In this document: in pieces, positions 35,599 to 45,200 of the stretch
Position numbering within the stretch: position 1 is the stretch's first letter
Layout of the letters: every line of letters begins with the position of its first letter
NCBI RefSeq assembly: GCF_013127955.1
Contig: NZ_CP053435.1
Coordinates: 124,001-188,000 of the forward strand
DNA length: 64,000 bases
Direction of reading: 5' to 3'
From: Spirosoma taeanense
GTDB taxonomy: Bacteria; Bacteroidota; Bacteroidia; Cytophagales; Spirosomataceae
Notes under the pieces: generated by a model
The model's database searches: none
What the model was told of the DNA's origin: nothing
Seen by the model: only the letters and a program-made list of their open reading frames with translations
Position numbers and translations under genes: made by a program

Positions 35599-38349
35599 AT
35601 GACTTTTAATGAAACAACCAGCGTAACGAGCGATTTGCGATTCATTCATCAATTGGTTGAGAAAGCCGTTCGTGAGCAATCGAATCATACCGCTGTTGTT
35701 TTTAAAAGTTCATCAATTACATACAAACAGTTAAATCAACGCGCAGATAGCCTCTGTCAGGTTATTTTACGTACCGCAGCCGACGCCCCCATCATAGCCG
35801 TTAGTACAACACGTTGTATAGAGATGGTCATCAGCGTGCTGGCTGTTCTAAAAGCAGGAAAAGCTTATCTACCCATCGATCCGGACTATCCAGAACTTCG
35901 GCTTCAGCAGATTCTAACTGAGGCTGAACTTACAGTCTGTCTAACCACAGAGCAGGATGCCGATACATTCAGGGCATTGGGTCTGAACGTTATCCTCGCG
36001 GAAAATGAATACGAATTTCCAGAAAGCTTACCCGCTACCCAGCAGGAACAAGCCTGCGTACTCTATACATCGGGGTCTACAGGTAAGCCTAAAGGGGTTT
36101 GCCTGAATCATGCAGGTTTAGTTAATCTACTACGCTGGCAACTGGCCCATTCAGTGGCTAGGCCGGGGCTGAACAGTCTGCAATTCAGCCATCTGAACTT
36201 TGATGCGTCGTTCCCGGAAATCTTTGTGCCATTGGTGAGTGGAGGAACGATTTATCTGATCGACGAGGCCAGCCGACTGGATGCGGCCCGTCTATTAGAT
36301 TTCCTTGAAGAGCATACGATCAACCGGATTTTCCTGCCTTACGTGGCCCTGCAGTATCTGGCGGAGGCTGCCGATGCCGAAAAGCGTTATCCCGATCAGT
36401 TGTTTGAAGTGACAACGGGAGGAGAGCAGATCAAGATTACGCCACAGATTGCGCGTTTTTTTGCTGCCCTGCCTGATTGCACATTCATGAATGCGTATGG
36501 CCCAACCGAAGCCAGTGTATGGATAACTGAGAAAAAATTAAAAGGAGATGCGTTAAACTGGCCGCATTTGCCCCCGGTTGGGAAAGCCATTGGGAATACT
36601 GAGGTTTTTATCCTGAATGAAGAACTGCAACTCGTAGCTGATGAACAGGTTGGAGAACTGTGCATTGGCGGTGTCTGTCTGGCCACTGGTTATCTGAATC
36701 AGCCTGCTCTGACGGCTGAAAAATTCATTGACTGGAAACATCCGCAACGAGGTAACGTTCGCGTTTACCGAACAGGTGATTTGGCTCGTCGCTTACCAGA
36801 TGGCGATCTTGAATTTTGCGGACGTCGGGATGATCAGATCAAGATTCGTGGTAATCGCGTGGAACTGGGCGAGATCGAGGTTGTCCTGATGCAGCAGCCC
36901 ATCATTCAGCAGGCAGTGGTTGTCGCTCGTGAAGATACGCCCGGTCAGAAAATGCTGGCTGCCTACCTGGTTGCGAAGAAAGGCAAGATTGATACGGCAG
37001 CCCTCCGTAAAGCAATAGCGCAGCAATTACCTGATTATATGATTCCGGCCTATTTTACCGTGCTGGATGACTTGCCCAAAAGCATTAGCGGTAAGGTTGA
37101 TCGAAAGGCACTGCCTAAGCCGAACTTTACCCGTCCTGAACTCGCTACGCTGTACCGTAAACCCAGTACTGCTACTGAGCAGGCCGTTGCCCGCATTTGG
37201 TGCGAACTATTGTATATTGATCGGATTGGGCTCGATGATAATTTCTTTGAACTGGGCGGTAATTCCTTGCTGGCTCAGAAAACAGTAGCCGCTCTGAAAA
37301 ATCAGCTCGGCTTCGTCCTGCCCATCACCAAGCTGTATCAATACCCAAGTATAGCCGGGATTACGGCTTATTTAAACCCAGACAGCAAAAAGACTACGGT
37401 TCAGCCGGTACCGACTGAACAAAAAAGTAACGGAAGCGAGGTAGCCGTTATCGGCATGGCGGGTCGTTTTCCAGGAGCCACTAGCGTGGAGGCTCTCTGG
37501 GAACTGTTACGGGAAGGTCGAGAGACTATCCGATTCTTCTCGGACAGCGAGATAGATCCGTCCGTTCCCGATTGGGAGAAAAATGACCCTCAATATGTGA
37601 AGGCCAGGGGTATTCTTGATCAGGCCGATCAATTCGATCCTGCTTTTTTCGGGATTAACCCTAAGCTGGCCGAGCTAATGGACCCCCAGCAGCGAATCTT
37701 TCTGGAGATAGCCTGGGAAGCTCTGGAGCAAGCCGGCTATCTGCCGGCTCGGTTTTCGGGAAGTATTGGTGTATATGCGGGCTGCGGAACAAATACGTAT
37801 TATCTGAATAACGTACGAAACTATCCGGAGCGAATAAATCAGGTGGGCGGCATACAGGTCTCCACGGCAAATGAGAAGGACTATATAGCCTCCCGCGTTG
37901 CTTACCATCTGGATTTAAAAGGACCCTCAGTTAGTGTTTACGCTGCCAGCGCCACATCCCTGCTGGCGATTGCGCAGGCAGTTGCCGGTATTCGGAACGG
38001 GGAGTGCAAACTGGCGCTGGCCGGTGGGGTTAGCGTAACGGCTCCTCAATTAAGTGGGCATGTGTATCAGGAGGGAGCTATGTTCAGTCCGGATGGCCAC
38101 TGTCGGCCATTCGATGCCCGGGCGCAGGGAACCGTCTTTAGTGATGGAGCGGGTGTGGTACTACTGAAAAATCTGGAAGCTGCTCAGCGGGACGGCGATA
38201 CTATTTATGCCGTTGTTAAAGGTATTGGTGTAACTAATGATGGGGAGGAAAAGGCAGCTTTACGGCTCCCAGTGCCGAAGGGCAGGCCAGGGCTATTCGG
38301 CGGGCGCTGGACGATGCGCAGATTGATCCGGCAACCCTGGGCTATATAG
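35599..38349 (+). CDS. NRPS-PKS hybrid, 5' part (A-PCP-KS), frameshifted
   Basis: Start module of a hybrid assembly line. Adenylation domain (about 10-515): YTSGSTGKPKG (A3), NAYGPTEASVW (A5), YRTGDLARRLPDGDLEFCGR (A7), RGNRVELGEIE (A8), PKSISGKVDRKALP (A10). Carrier domain (about 530-600) with FFELGGNSLL, its Ser taking phosphopantetheine. Ketosynthase from about 613 (VAVIGMAGRFPGA, MDPQQRIFLEIAWEAL). At the KS nucleophile, where DTACSSSL is expected, the sequence reads YAASATSL, giving Ser784 (AGC at 37948-37950). The frame breaks near 38260: the last ~30 residues are out of frame, and the KS continues in the -1 frame. No condensation domain precedes the A domain, so it acts as loader. Confidence 0.9.
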   Translation: MTFNETTSVTSDLRFIHQLVEKAVREQSNHTAVVFKSSSITYKQLNQRADSLCQVILRTAADAPIIAVSTTRCIEMVISVLAVLKAGKAYLPIDPDYPELRLQQILTEAELTVCLTTEQDADTFRALGLNVILAENEYEFPESLPATQQEQACVLYTSGSTGKPKGVCLNHAGLVNLLRWQLAHSVARPGLNSLQFSHLNFDASFPEIFVPLVSGGTIYLIDEASRLDAARLLDFLEEHTINRIFLPYVALQYLAEAADAEKRYPDQLFEVTTGGEQIKITPQIARFFAALPDCTFMNAYGPTEASVWITEKKLKGDALNWPHLPPVGKAIGNTEVFILNEELQLVADEQVGELCIGGVCLATGYLNQPALTAEKFIDWKHPQRGNVRVYRTGDLARRLPDGDLEFCGRRDDQIKIRGNRVELGEIEVVLMQQPIIQQAVVVAREDTPGQKMLAAYLVAKKGKIDTAALRKAIAQQLPDYMIPAYFTVLDDLPKSISGKVDRKALPKPNFTRPELATLYRKPSTATEQAVARIWCELLYIDRIGLDDNFFELGGNSLLAQKTVAALKNQLGFVLPITKLYQYPSIAGITAYLNPDSKKTTVQPVPTEQKSNGSEVAVIGMAGRFPGATSVEALWELLREGRETIRFFSDSEIDPSVPDWEKNDPQYVKARGILDQADQFDPAFFGINPKLAELMDPQQRIFLEIAWEALEQAGYLPARFSGSIGVYAGCGTNTYYLNNVRNYPERINQVGGIQVSTANEKDYIASRVAYHLDLKGPSVSVYAASATSLLAIAQAVAGIRNGECKLALAGGVSVTAPQLSGHVYQEGAMFSPDGHCRPFDARAQGTVFSDGAGVVLLKNLEAAQRDGDTIYAVVKGIGVTNDGEEKAALRLPVPKGRPGLFGGRWTMRRLIRQPWAI

Positions 38350-38453
38350 AAGCGCACGGAACGGCTACACCGCTGGGCGATCCTATCGAGATAGAGGGGC
38401 TAACGCTTGCGTTTGGCAACCAGCCGAAAAACCAGTATTGCGCCATTGGGTCG

Positions 38454-41400
38454 TTGAAGAGCAACATGGGCCACCTGACGGCTGCAGCCGGAGTTGCCGG
38501 ATTTATTAAGGCAACTTTGGCCGTACATCACCGGCAGATTCCGGCATCTCTGCACTTTAACACTCCTAATTCGGCCATTGATCTGATGGCTAGTCCATTC
38601 TTTGTCAACACAAAATTAACCGAATGGCCATCCGACCAGCGCCGGGCGGGTATAAGCTCGTTCGGGGCGGGGGGCACAAACATACATATCGTTATCGAAG
38701 GAGTTACTAACGTAATTCCAGTCAATGATGTTAGCCGACCTCTTCAGCTTATCACCTGGTCGGCTAAATCTCTCTCCAGTCGGGAGGCCTATGCCTCGCT
38801 GCTGGCCGATCACCTGAGCCAACATAAAGATCAGTCGCTGGCTGATGTTGCCTTTACGTTGCAAACAACCCGGCCGGCCTTGCATCATCGGCGGTTTGCG
38901 GTGGCGGCTTCTGCAGGTGAATTAATTGAACACCTACGAAACGAGTCGACACCTGCGAATAGAGAGATGGGCGGGGCGCACTCGCTGACCGAACGGCCAG
39001 ACGAAACGGTGTTTATGTTTCCCGGTCAGGGTGCCCAGTACCTGAATATGGGGCGCGGTTTATACGAAAACGAAGCCACTTATCGACAGGCAATTGACGA
39101 ATGTGCTGCTCTCTTAAGCGCACATTTAGATACGGATATTCGGGAAGTTCTGTTTCCGGAGCAGCGTTCTTTAGTGGCGGAAGAACGCCTGAAAAATACT
39201 CGTTATACGCAGCCCGCGCTGTTTGTTACGGAGTACGCTATGGCTAAGCTCTGGATGAGCTGGGGTATTGAGCCGACTGTATTTTGTGGCCATAGCATTG
39301 GCGAATTTGTAGCCGCCCATCTGGCCGGGGTGTTTACGTTAGCCGATGCCCTCAAGCTGATTGCCGTTCGTGGTAAGCTGGTGAGTGATTTGCCGCGGGG
39401 CAGTATGCTGTCGGTTCGAATGAGAGCCGACGATGTGTACAGTATTATGCCTGAACCCTTGTCGCTGGCGGCCATCAATAGTCCAAGGCTATGCGTAGTG
39501 GCCGGCCATGATGAAGATATTGCTGCTTTTGCCCAGGTTCTGGACGATCAGAACATACCCAATCATGTTTTGGTAACCAGCCATGCGTTTCACTCGGCCA
39601 TGATGGACCCCATTCTGGCTGATTTTGAAAAAACCGTTCAGTCCGTTACGCTGAGTCGCCCCGTAAAGCCAATTGTGTCGTCCGTTAGCGGAGCCTGGCT
39701 GACCGATGCCGAAGCGCTGAGCCCACAGTATTGGGCTACGCACCTGCGGGTAACCGTACGCTTTGCCGATGCACTGAACTTTATCATGAGTCAGACATCG
39801 CCGTTGCTTCTGGAAGTGGGTCCTGGATCGGTAACGACAACCCTAGCTCGTCAGCAGGCGGGTGCCCGGCCGATTCCGGTCCTGACCAGCATGGCCAATG
39901 CCAACGATTCCCGCCCGGATCATGTCGTGTTGATGAAAGCCCTGGGGCAACTCTGGCTACAGGGTATAGAACCCGACTGGCAGGCTATATACGCCAATGA
40001 GCAGAGAGTTCGGCTTAAATTGCCTACCTATGCGTTTGATCGACAGCGTTACTGGGTGGATCCGAAAACGAACAACTCACTGCCGTCAAGTGCAGACTTA
40101 GTTAATGAAGTACTCATACAACCTATCTCTGATCCCTATCAGCAGCCGACACCTATGCGCAAAGAAACGTTACTGATAAAAGTTAGGGAAATACTGGAAA
40201 ACGCATCCGGTATTGAGATGGAGACGGTCAGCGCAGAGATGAGTTTCCTGGAAATTGGCCTCGATTCGCTACTGCTTACGCAGGTGGCACAGACATTAAA
40301 AAAAGAGTTTAGCCTGCCACTGACGTTCCGGCAGTTGAACGAAGACATAAAGACCCTGGATCGGCTGGCGGCTTATCTCGACGAACATCTTCCTGCCGAA
40401 AAGATAACCGTAATTACGCCCTCTGCACCGCCTGCTCAGGCGCCAGTCTTTACAATACCTGCCCGTACCGCTGGGTCTACAGCGGATGCGCAGCCCGGCA
40501 CCGATACGGCTCTGAGCCTGATCGCCCAGCAACTGGCCTTGCTGGCTAAACAGGTTGCTTTACTGGAAGGTAACCGGCCAGTTCAGGTAACGGCTCAACC
40601 CGTAGCAACGCCGGTTAGTCAACCTGCACCGCCTAAAAACATTGCCGAGCCTGATATCAGTCCGGAAGAAGCGATCGAATTACGTAAGCCCTTCGGCGCT
40701 ACGGCCCGTATTGAACGCCATAGCCTGGACTTGTCACCCGACCAGCAACTCTTTTTACGTCAGCTCACGCAGCGTTATAATCAGAAGACCAGAAACAGTA
40801 AGGCTTATACCCAGCAGCACCGCAGCCACATGGCCGATCCGCGTGTTGTGACGGGCTTCAAGCCGGTGACGAAGGAGCTTGTTTATCCGATTGTTGTCAA
40901 CAAGTCGAAAGGAAGTCGACTGTGGGACATCGATGGAAACGAGTACCTCGACACGCTCAATGGGTTCGGCTCCAATATGTTTGGCCATCAGCCTGATTTT
41001 ATCCAGGAAGCTTTACACCGACAGATTGATGCAGGCTACGAAGTTGGCCCGCAGCATGAGTTAGCCGGTGAAGTTTGTAAATTGATTCAGGAGTTTACCG
41101 GCTTTGACCGAATTGCGCTCTGCAACACCGGCTCCGAAGCCGTGCTGGGTGCTATGCGGATTGCCCGCACCATAACTGGACGCTCGCTCATCGTTGCTTT
41201 TTCGGGCTCTTACCACGGCATTGTTGATGAAGTGATTGTGCGGGGTACCAAAAAGCGCAAGACAGTTCCGGCCGCACCGGGAATTATGCCAGAGGTTGTG
41301 CAGAACATGCTGATTCTGGATTACGGCACTGAAGAAACGCTTCAGATCATTAAAGAACGGGCATCTGAGCTGGCCGCCGTTATTGTCGAACCAGTACAGA

Positions 41401-42233
41401 GCCGCCGGCCCGAATTCAGGCCAATCAGCTTTTTGCAGGAATTGAGGACCGTAACGGCTGAAGCGGGCACAGCCCTGGTTTTTGACGAGGTTATCACCGG
41501 TTTTCGAATGCATCCGGGCGGAGCGCAGGCCCTTTTTGGCATAAAAGCCGATCTGGCAACTTACGGTAAAGTTGTGGGCGGAGGTATGCCGATTGGCGTA
41601 ATTGCCGGTAAAAAAGGGTTTATGGATGCGCTGGATGGCGGGCACTGGCAATATGGCGACGCATCTACGCCCGAGGTTGGCGTAACCTATTTTGCAGGTA
41701 CGTTTGTCCGGCATCCGCTGGCGCTGGCCGCTGCCAAAGCGTCGCTGATTCACCTGAAAAAACAGGGGCCAGCGCTACAGCAACGGCTTACGTCGCTGAC
41801 CGAACGGCTGGCCATGACGATAAACGCCGAGATGACCCGGCGCCAAATCCCGCTCACTGTAGTTCAGTTCGGATCGCTCTGGAAATTGAAATACACAGAG
41901 GAGATTCCGTATGGTGAAATTCTGTTTACGTTGTTGCGCGAAAAAGGCATTCACATCTGGGATGGTTTTCCCTGTTTCGTGACCGAAGCGTATACCGATG
42001 CTGACATAGATTGCATCATTAAGCTGCTCAGTGAAAGTATTGATGAACTGATGCAGGGTGGGTTTATGATTAACCGGCCGGGCGCTGCTGCCGGAACCCT
42101 AACTGACTCGTTCCCGATGTATGCTGAACCGCCGGTGCCAGGAGCCAGACTCGGCCGGGACAAGCAGGGCAATCCGGGCTGGTTCATCGTAAACCCTGAC
42201 CAGCCGGGCAATTATTTACAAGTAGACCTGTAA
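38454..42233 (+). CDS. NRPS-PKS hybrid, 3' part (KS end-AT-ACP-aminotransferase)
   Basis: Continuation of the gene at 35599 in the -1 frame; the coding frame is open from 38262, so ATG 38454 is only the first Met. Before it the frame encodes the KS histidine motif EAHGTATPLGDP; SNMGHLTAAAGVAGF holds the second His. Acyltransferase (about 185-485): FMFPGQGAQYLNMG, GHSIGEFVAAHLAG with active Ser, and HAFHS, which points to malonyl-CoA. ACP (about 575-640) with IGLDSLLLTQV. Class III PLP aminotransferase (about 775-1195): CNTGSEAVLGAMRIAR, FDEVITGFR and TYGKVVGGGMPIG with PLP Lys. Such embedded aminotransferases convert a beta-keto to a beta-amino thioester, as in mycosubtilin and microcystin synthases. 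Stop overlaps the next start by 1 bp. Confidence 0.9.
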   Translation: MKSNMGHLTAAAGVAGFIKATLAVHHRQIPASLHFNTPNSAIDLMASPFFVNTKLTEWPSDQRRAGISSFGAGGTNIHIVIEGVTNVIPVNDVSRPLQLITWSAKSLSSREAYASLLADHLSQHKDQSLADVAFTLQTTRPALHHRRFAVAASAGELIEHLRNESTPANREMGGAHSLTERPDETVFMFPGQGAQYLNMGRGLYENEATYRQAIDECAALLSAHLDTDIREVLFPEQRSLVAEERLKNTRYTQPALFVTEYAMAKLWMSWGIEPTVFCGHSIGEFVAAHLAGVFTLADALKLIAVRGKLVSDLPRGSMLSVRMRADDVYSIMPEPLSLAAINSPRLCVVAGHDEDIAAFAQVLDDQNIPNHVLVTSHAFHSAMMDPILADFEKTVQSVTLSRPVKPIVSSVSGAWLTDAEALSPQYWATHLRVTVRFADALNFIMSQTSPLLLEVGPGSVTTTLARQQAGARPIPVLTSMANANDSRPDHVVLMKALGQLWLQGIEPDWQAIYANEQRVRLKLPTYAFDRQRYWVDPKTNNSLPSSADLVNEVLIQPISDPYQQPTPMRKETLLIKVREILENASGIEMETVSAEMSFLEIGLDSLLLTQVAQTLKKEFSLPLTFRQLNEDIKTLDRLAAYLDEHLPAEKITVITPSAPPAQAPVFTIPARTAGSTADAQPGTDTALSLIAQQLALLAKQVALLEGNRPVQVTAQPVATPVSQPAPPKNIAEPDISPEEAIELRKPFGATARIERHSLDLSPDQQLFLRQLTQRYNQKTRNSKAYTQQHRSHMADPRVVTGFKPVTKELVYPIVVNKSKGSRLWDIDGNEYLDTLNGFGSNMFGHQPDFIQEALHRQIDAGYEVGPQHELAGEVCKLIQEFTGFDRIALCNTGSEAVLGAMRIARTITGRSLIVAFSGSYHGIVDEVIVRGTKKRKTVPAAPGIMPEVVQNMLILDYGTEETLQIIKERASELAAVIVEPVQSRRPEFRPISFLQELRTVTAEAGTALVFDEVITGFRMHPGGAQALFGIKADLATYGKVVGGGMPIGVIAGKKGFMDALDGGHWQYGDASTPEVGVTYFAGTFVRHPLALAAAKASLIHLKKQGPALQQRLTSLTERLAMTINAEMTRRQIPLTVVQFGSLWKLKYTEEIPYGEILFTLLREKGIHIWDGFPCFVTEAYTDADIDCIIKLLSESIDELMQGGFMINRPGAAAGTLTDSFPMYAEPPVPGARLGRDKQGNPGWFIVNPDQPGNYLQVDL

Positions 42234-45200
42234 TGCCTTTGGAAGCTACTTCTCTCTACACCGTAACGACTATTGACTTCGACCCTTTTGCGGGGCCGGA
42301 ACTTCTTTACGTAGCGCCATCCACCGAACCGCAGCGCGAAGTCTGGACTGCCTGCCAACTGGGGGGCGACGATGCAAACCGGGCGTATAACGAATCAATT
42401 TCGCTTCGGTTTACGGGTGCGCTGGATGCTCACAAAATGGAGGAAGCTCTCCGGGCCTTACTCAATCGGCACGAAGCCCTACGTTCGGCATTCAGCGCTG
42501 ACGGGAAGCAGCTTTGTATTTTTAAAGAAATTCCGCTTGACTTACGGCTTCTGGATTTTTCTGCAGATACGCCTGAGGTGGCCAGCGAACAGGTAGCGGC
42601 TTATGTCAACGAAGATGCGCTGTTTCGGTTCGATCTGCTCCGGGGACCTTTGTTTAAGGCGGGTTTGCTGAAAGTGTCTACCCAGACGCATTACCTCGTC
42701 CTGACGGCCCATCATATTATTTGTGATGGCTGGTCGATGGGCGTGATCATGCAGGATTTAGGAAAACTGTATTCGGATTACGTTCAGAATCGTGTGAGTA
42801 CTCTGGCCTCTGCCCCCACATTCAGACAATATGCCGAGGAACAGCGCCGACTGGTAGCCGACAAGACCCATAAACAGACCGAGGCCTACTGGGTAGATCA
42901 ATACAAAGCGAATGTGCCGGTCGTTGATTTACCCACCGATTTTAACCGGCCTGCTTTACGTACCTATACAAGTGATCGGCTGGATTATACTCTCGATCGG
43001 TCCCTGGTGACCCAATTGAAAACCCTGGGCGTACAGGCTGGGTGCAGTTTCGTAACAACGCTGCTGTCGGCTTTTATGGTGTTTCTGCATCGGCTGACGA
43101 ATCAGGAGGATCTCATTGTTGGTCTACCCGCGGCCGGGCAGTCCGACACGGGACATTACCGGTTAGTTGGGCACTGCGTAAATCTATTGCCAATTCAGAG
43201 CCGCTTTCTGGGCAGTCGTTCCTTTGCCGAGTTTTTGAACGTGCATAAGAATACGATCTATGACGCCTATGAGCATCAGCAGCTAACGTTTGGCAGCTTG
43301 CTCAAAGCGTTAAAGATTCCCCGCGATGCGAGCCGGGTACCGCTGGTGCCGGTCGTGTTTAATATTGATATGGGCGTCAGCGATGGAGTACATTTCGCTG
43401 GACTCGATTTTCAGTTAATTAGTAACCCCAGAGCGTTCGAAAATTTTGAACTGTTTCTGAACGCCACCGGGTCCGAGAAAGACCTTACGCTGGAGTGGTC
43501 CTACAATACGCAGTTATTCAAAGCCACTACCATTGATCGGTTTATGACCGGGTTCGAGGAGTTGCTCAGAGAGATCGTGGCTGCGCCATCGTTACCCTTG
43601 AATCATTTGGCAACGAGTTGGCAAAGCCTGCCCGATGCCATAGAGCCTGCCGATTTAGTCACGAGTACTGCCCACAGGACCATTATTGATTTGTTTGAGG
43701 AGCAGGTCCGAAAAACGCCGGAGAATATAGCCGTTTCCGACAATAGTCAACGGATTACCTACCGGGAACTGAATACGAAAGCGAATCAACTGGCTCATTA
43801 CCTCCGGAAACGGGGAGTACGGGAAGAAACCCTGGTTCCCATGTGCATTAGCCGTTCGCTGGAAATGATCATCGGGATACTGGGGATTCTGAAAGCAGGC
43901 GGGGCCTACGTGCCCATTGATCCGGATTACCCCGAAGAACGAATCCAGTTCATGCTGGCTGACACCGCGAGTGGGCTTATCATTACCGACACCATCGGAG
44001 CAGCCCGATTAACGAGCCTGGAGAAAGACGTAGATATAGTTCGTCTCGACAGCGACTGGTCAGCCATACAGCTTGAGCCTACCGAAGCACCACTTATTGC
44101 CGTGACGGCCCGTACGCTGGCCTATGTAATCTACACGTCCGGCTCAACCGGCCGCCCAAAGGGCGTATTGAGCGAGCATACAAACGTTGTTAGCCTGTTC
44201 GAAGCCAGTGCCCACATATTTAATTTTAGTGCGACTGATGTCTGGACAATGTTTCATTCCTATTGCTTCGATTTTTCGGTTTGGGAAATGTACGGGGCTT
44301 TGTTCTACGGTGGCCGGGTGGTCATTGTACCGTCTTTAGTCGCCAAAGACGCCCGCTTATTCGGCAAGCTATTAAAAGACGAAGGTGTAACCGTATTAAG
44401 TCAAACGCCTTCCCACTTTTACATGCTGTCTGACTATTTGCTGGGTAAGCTGGAAACGCTACCGTTGCGATACGTCATCCTCGGGGGCGAAGCGCTGAAT
44501 CCGGGCAAATTAAGGCCCTGGAAGAAGGTATATGAGAACTGCCAGCTGATCAATATATACGGCCCCACGGAAACGACCATTTATGTAACGTGTCAGGAAA
44601 TGGACTGGCCGCAGATTCAAAGCAATAGAAGCGTTATTGGAAAGCCAATTCCCAATCTGGCCGCTTACGTGTTAGATGGGCAACAGCAGAAACTGCCGGT
44701 TGGGGTTATGGGCGAATTGTATATTGCCGGTGCCGGGCTGGCGAGGGGGTATCTGAACCGGCCGGAATTGACGGCAGAGCGGTTTATCGACAACCCCTTT
44801 AGCAATCAACCCGGCTCGAAGCTATATCGTACAGGTGACCTGGCTAAATGGTTGCCCGACGGAACATTGGAGTATCTGGGTCGAATTGACGAGCAGGTCA
44901 AGATACGCGGATACCGGATCGAACTGGGCGAAATCGAAAGTGTTCTCCTGCAATGCCCGGGTGTTCGACATAGCGTAGTCGTAGCAAAAGAGCGGGTTGG
45001 CGGAGACAAGCGGCTGGTCGCTTATGTCGTGACGGAGGGTGACTTCAATAAACCGGAAATCATTCGATTCCTGCAGTCGAAATTGCCGGAGTATATGATT
45101 CCTCAGTTGATTATGCCCCTGCCCGCTATACCCTTGACCAGTAATGGAAAGGTAGACAAAAAGCAGCTGCCTAATCCCGATATGACGGAGTCGGTAGATA

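Noticed and set aside
38255-38265. Programmed -1 frameshifting as the explanation of the split synthetase
   Set aside because: No X-XXY-YYZ slippery heptamer and no clear downstream stem; a missing T explains the break more simply.
41061-41753. 230-codon frame on the minus strand inside the aminotransferase domain
   Set aside because: Antisense to a well-conserved PLP enzyme; composition and lack of motifs show it is a shadow frame.
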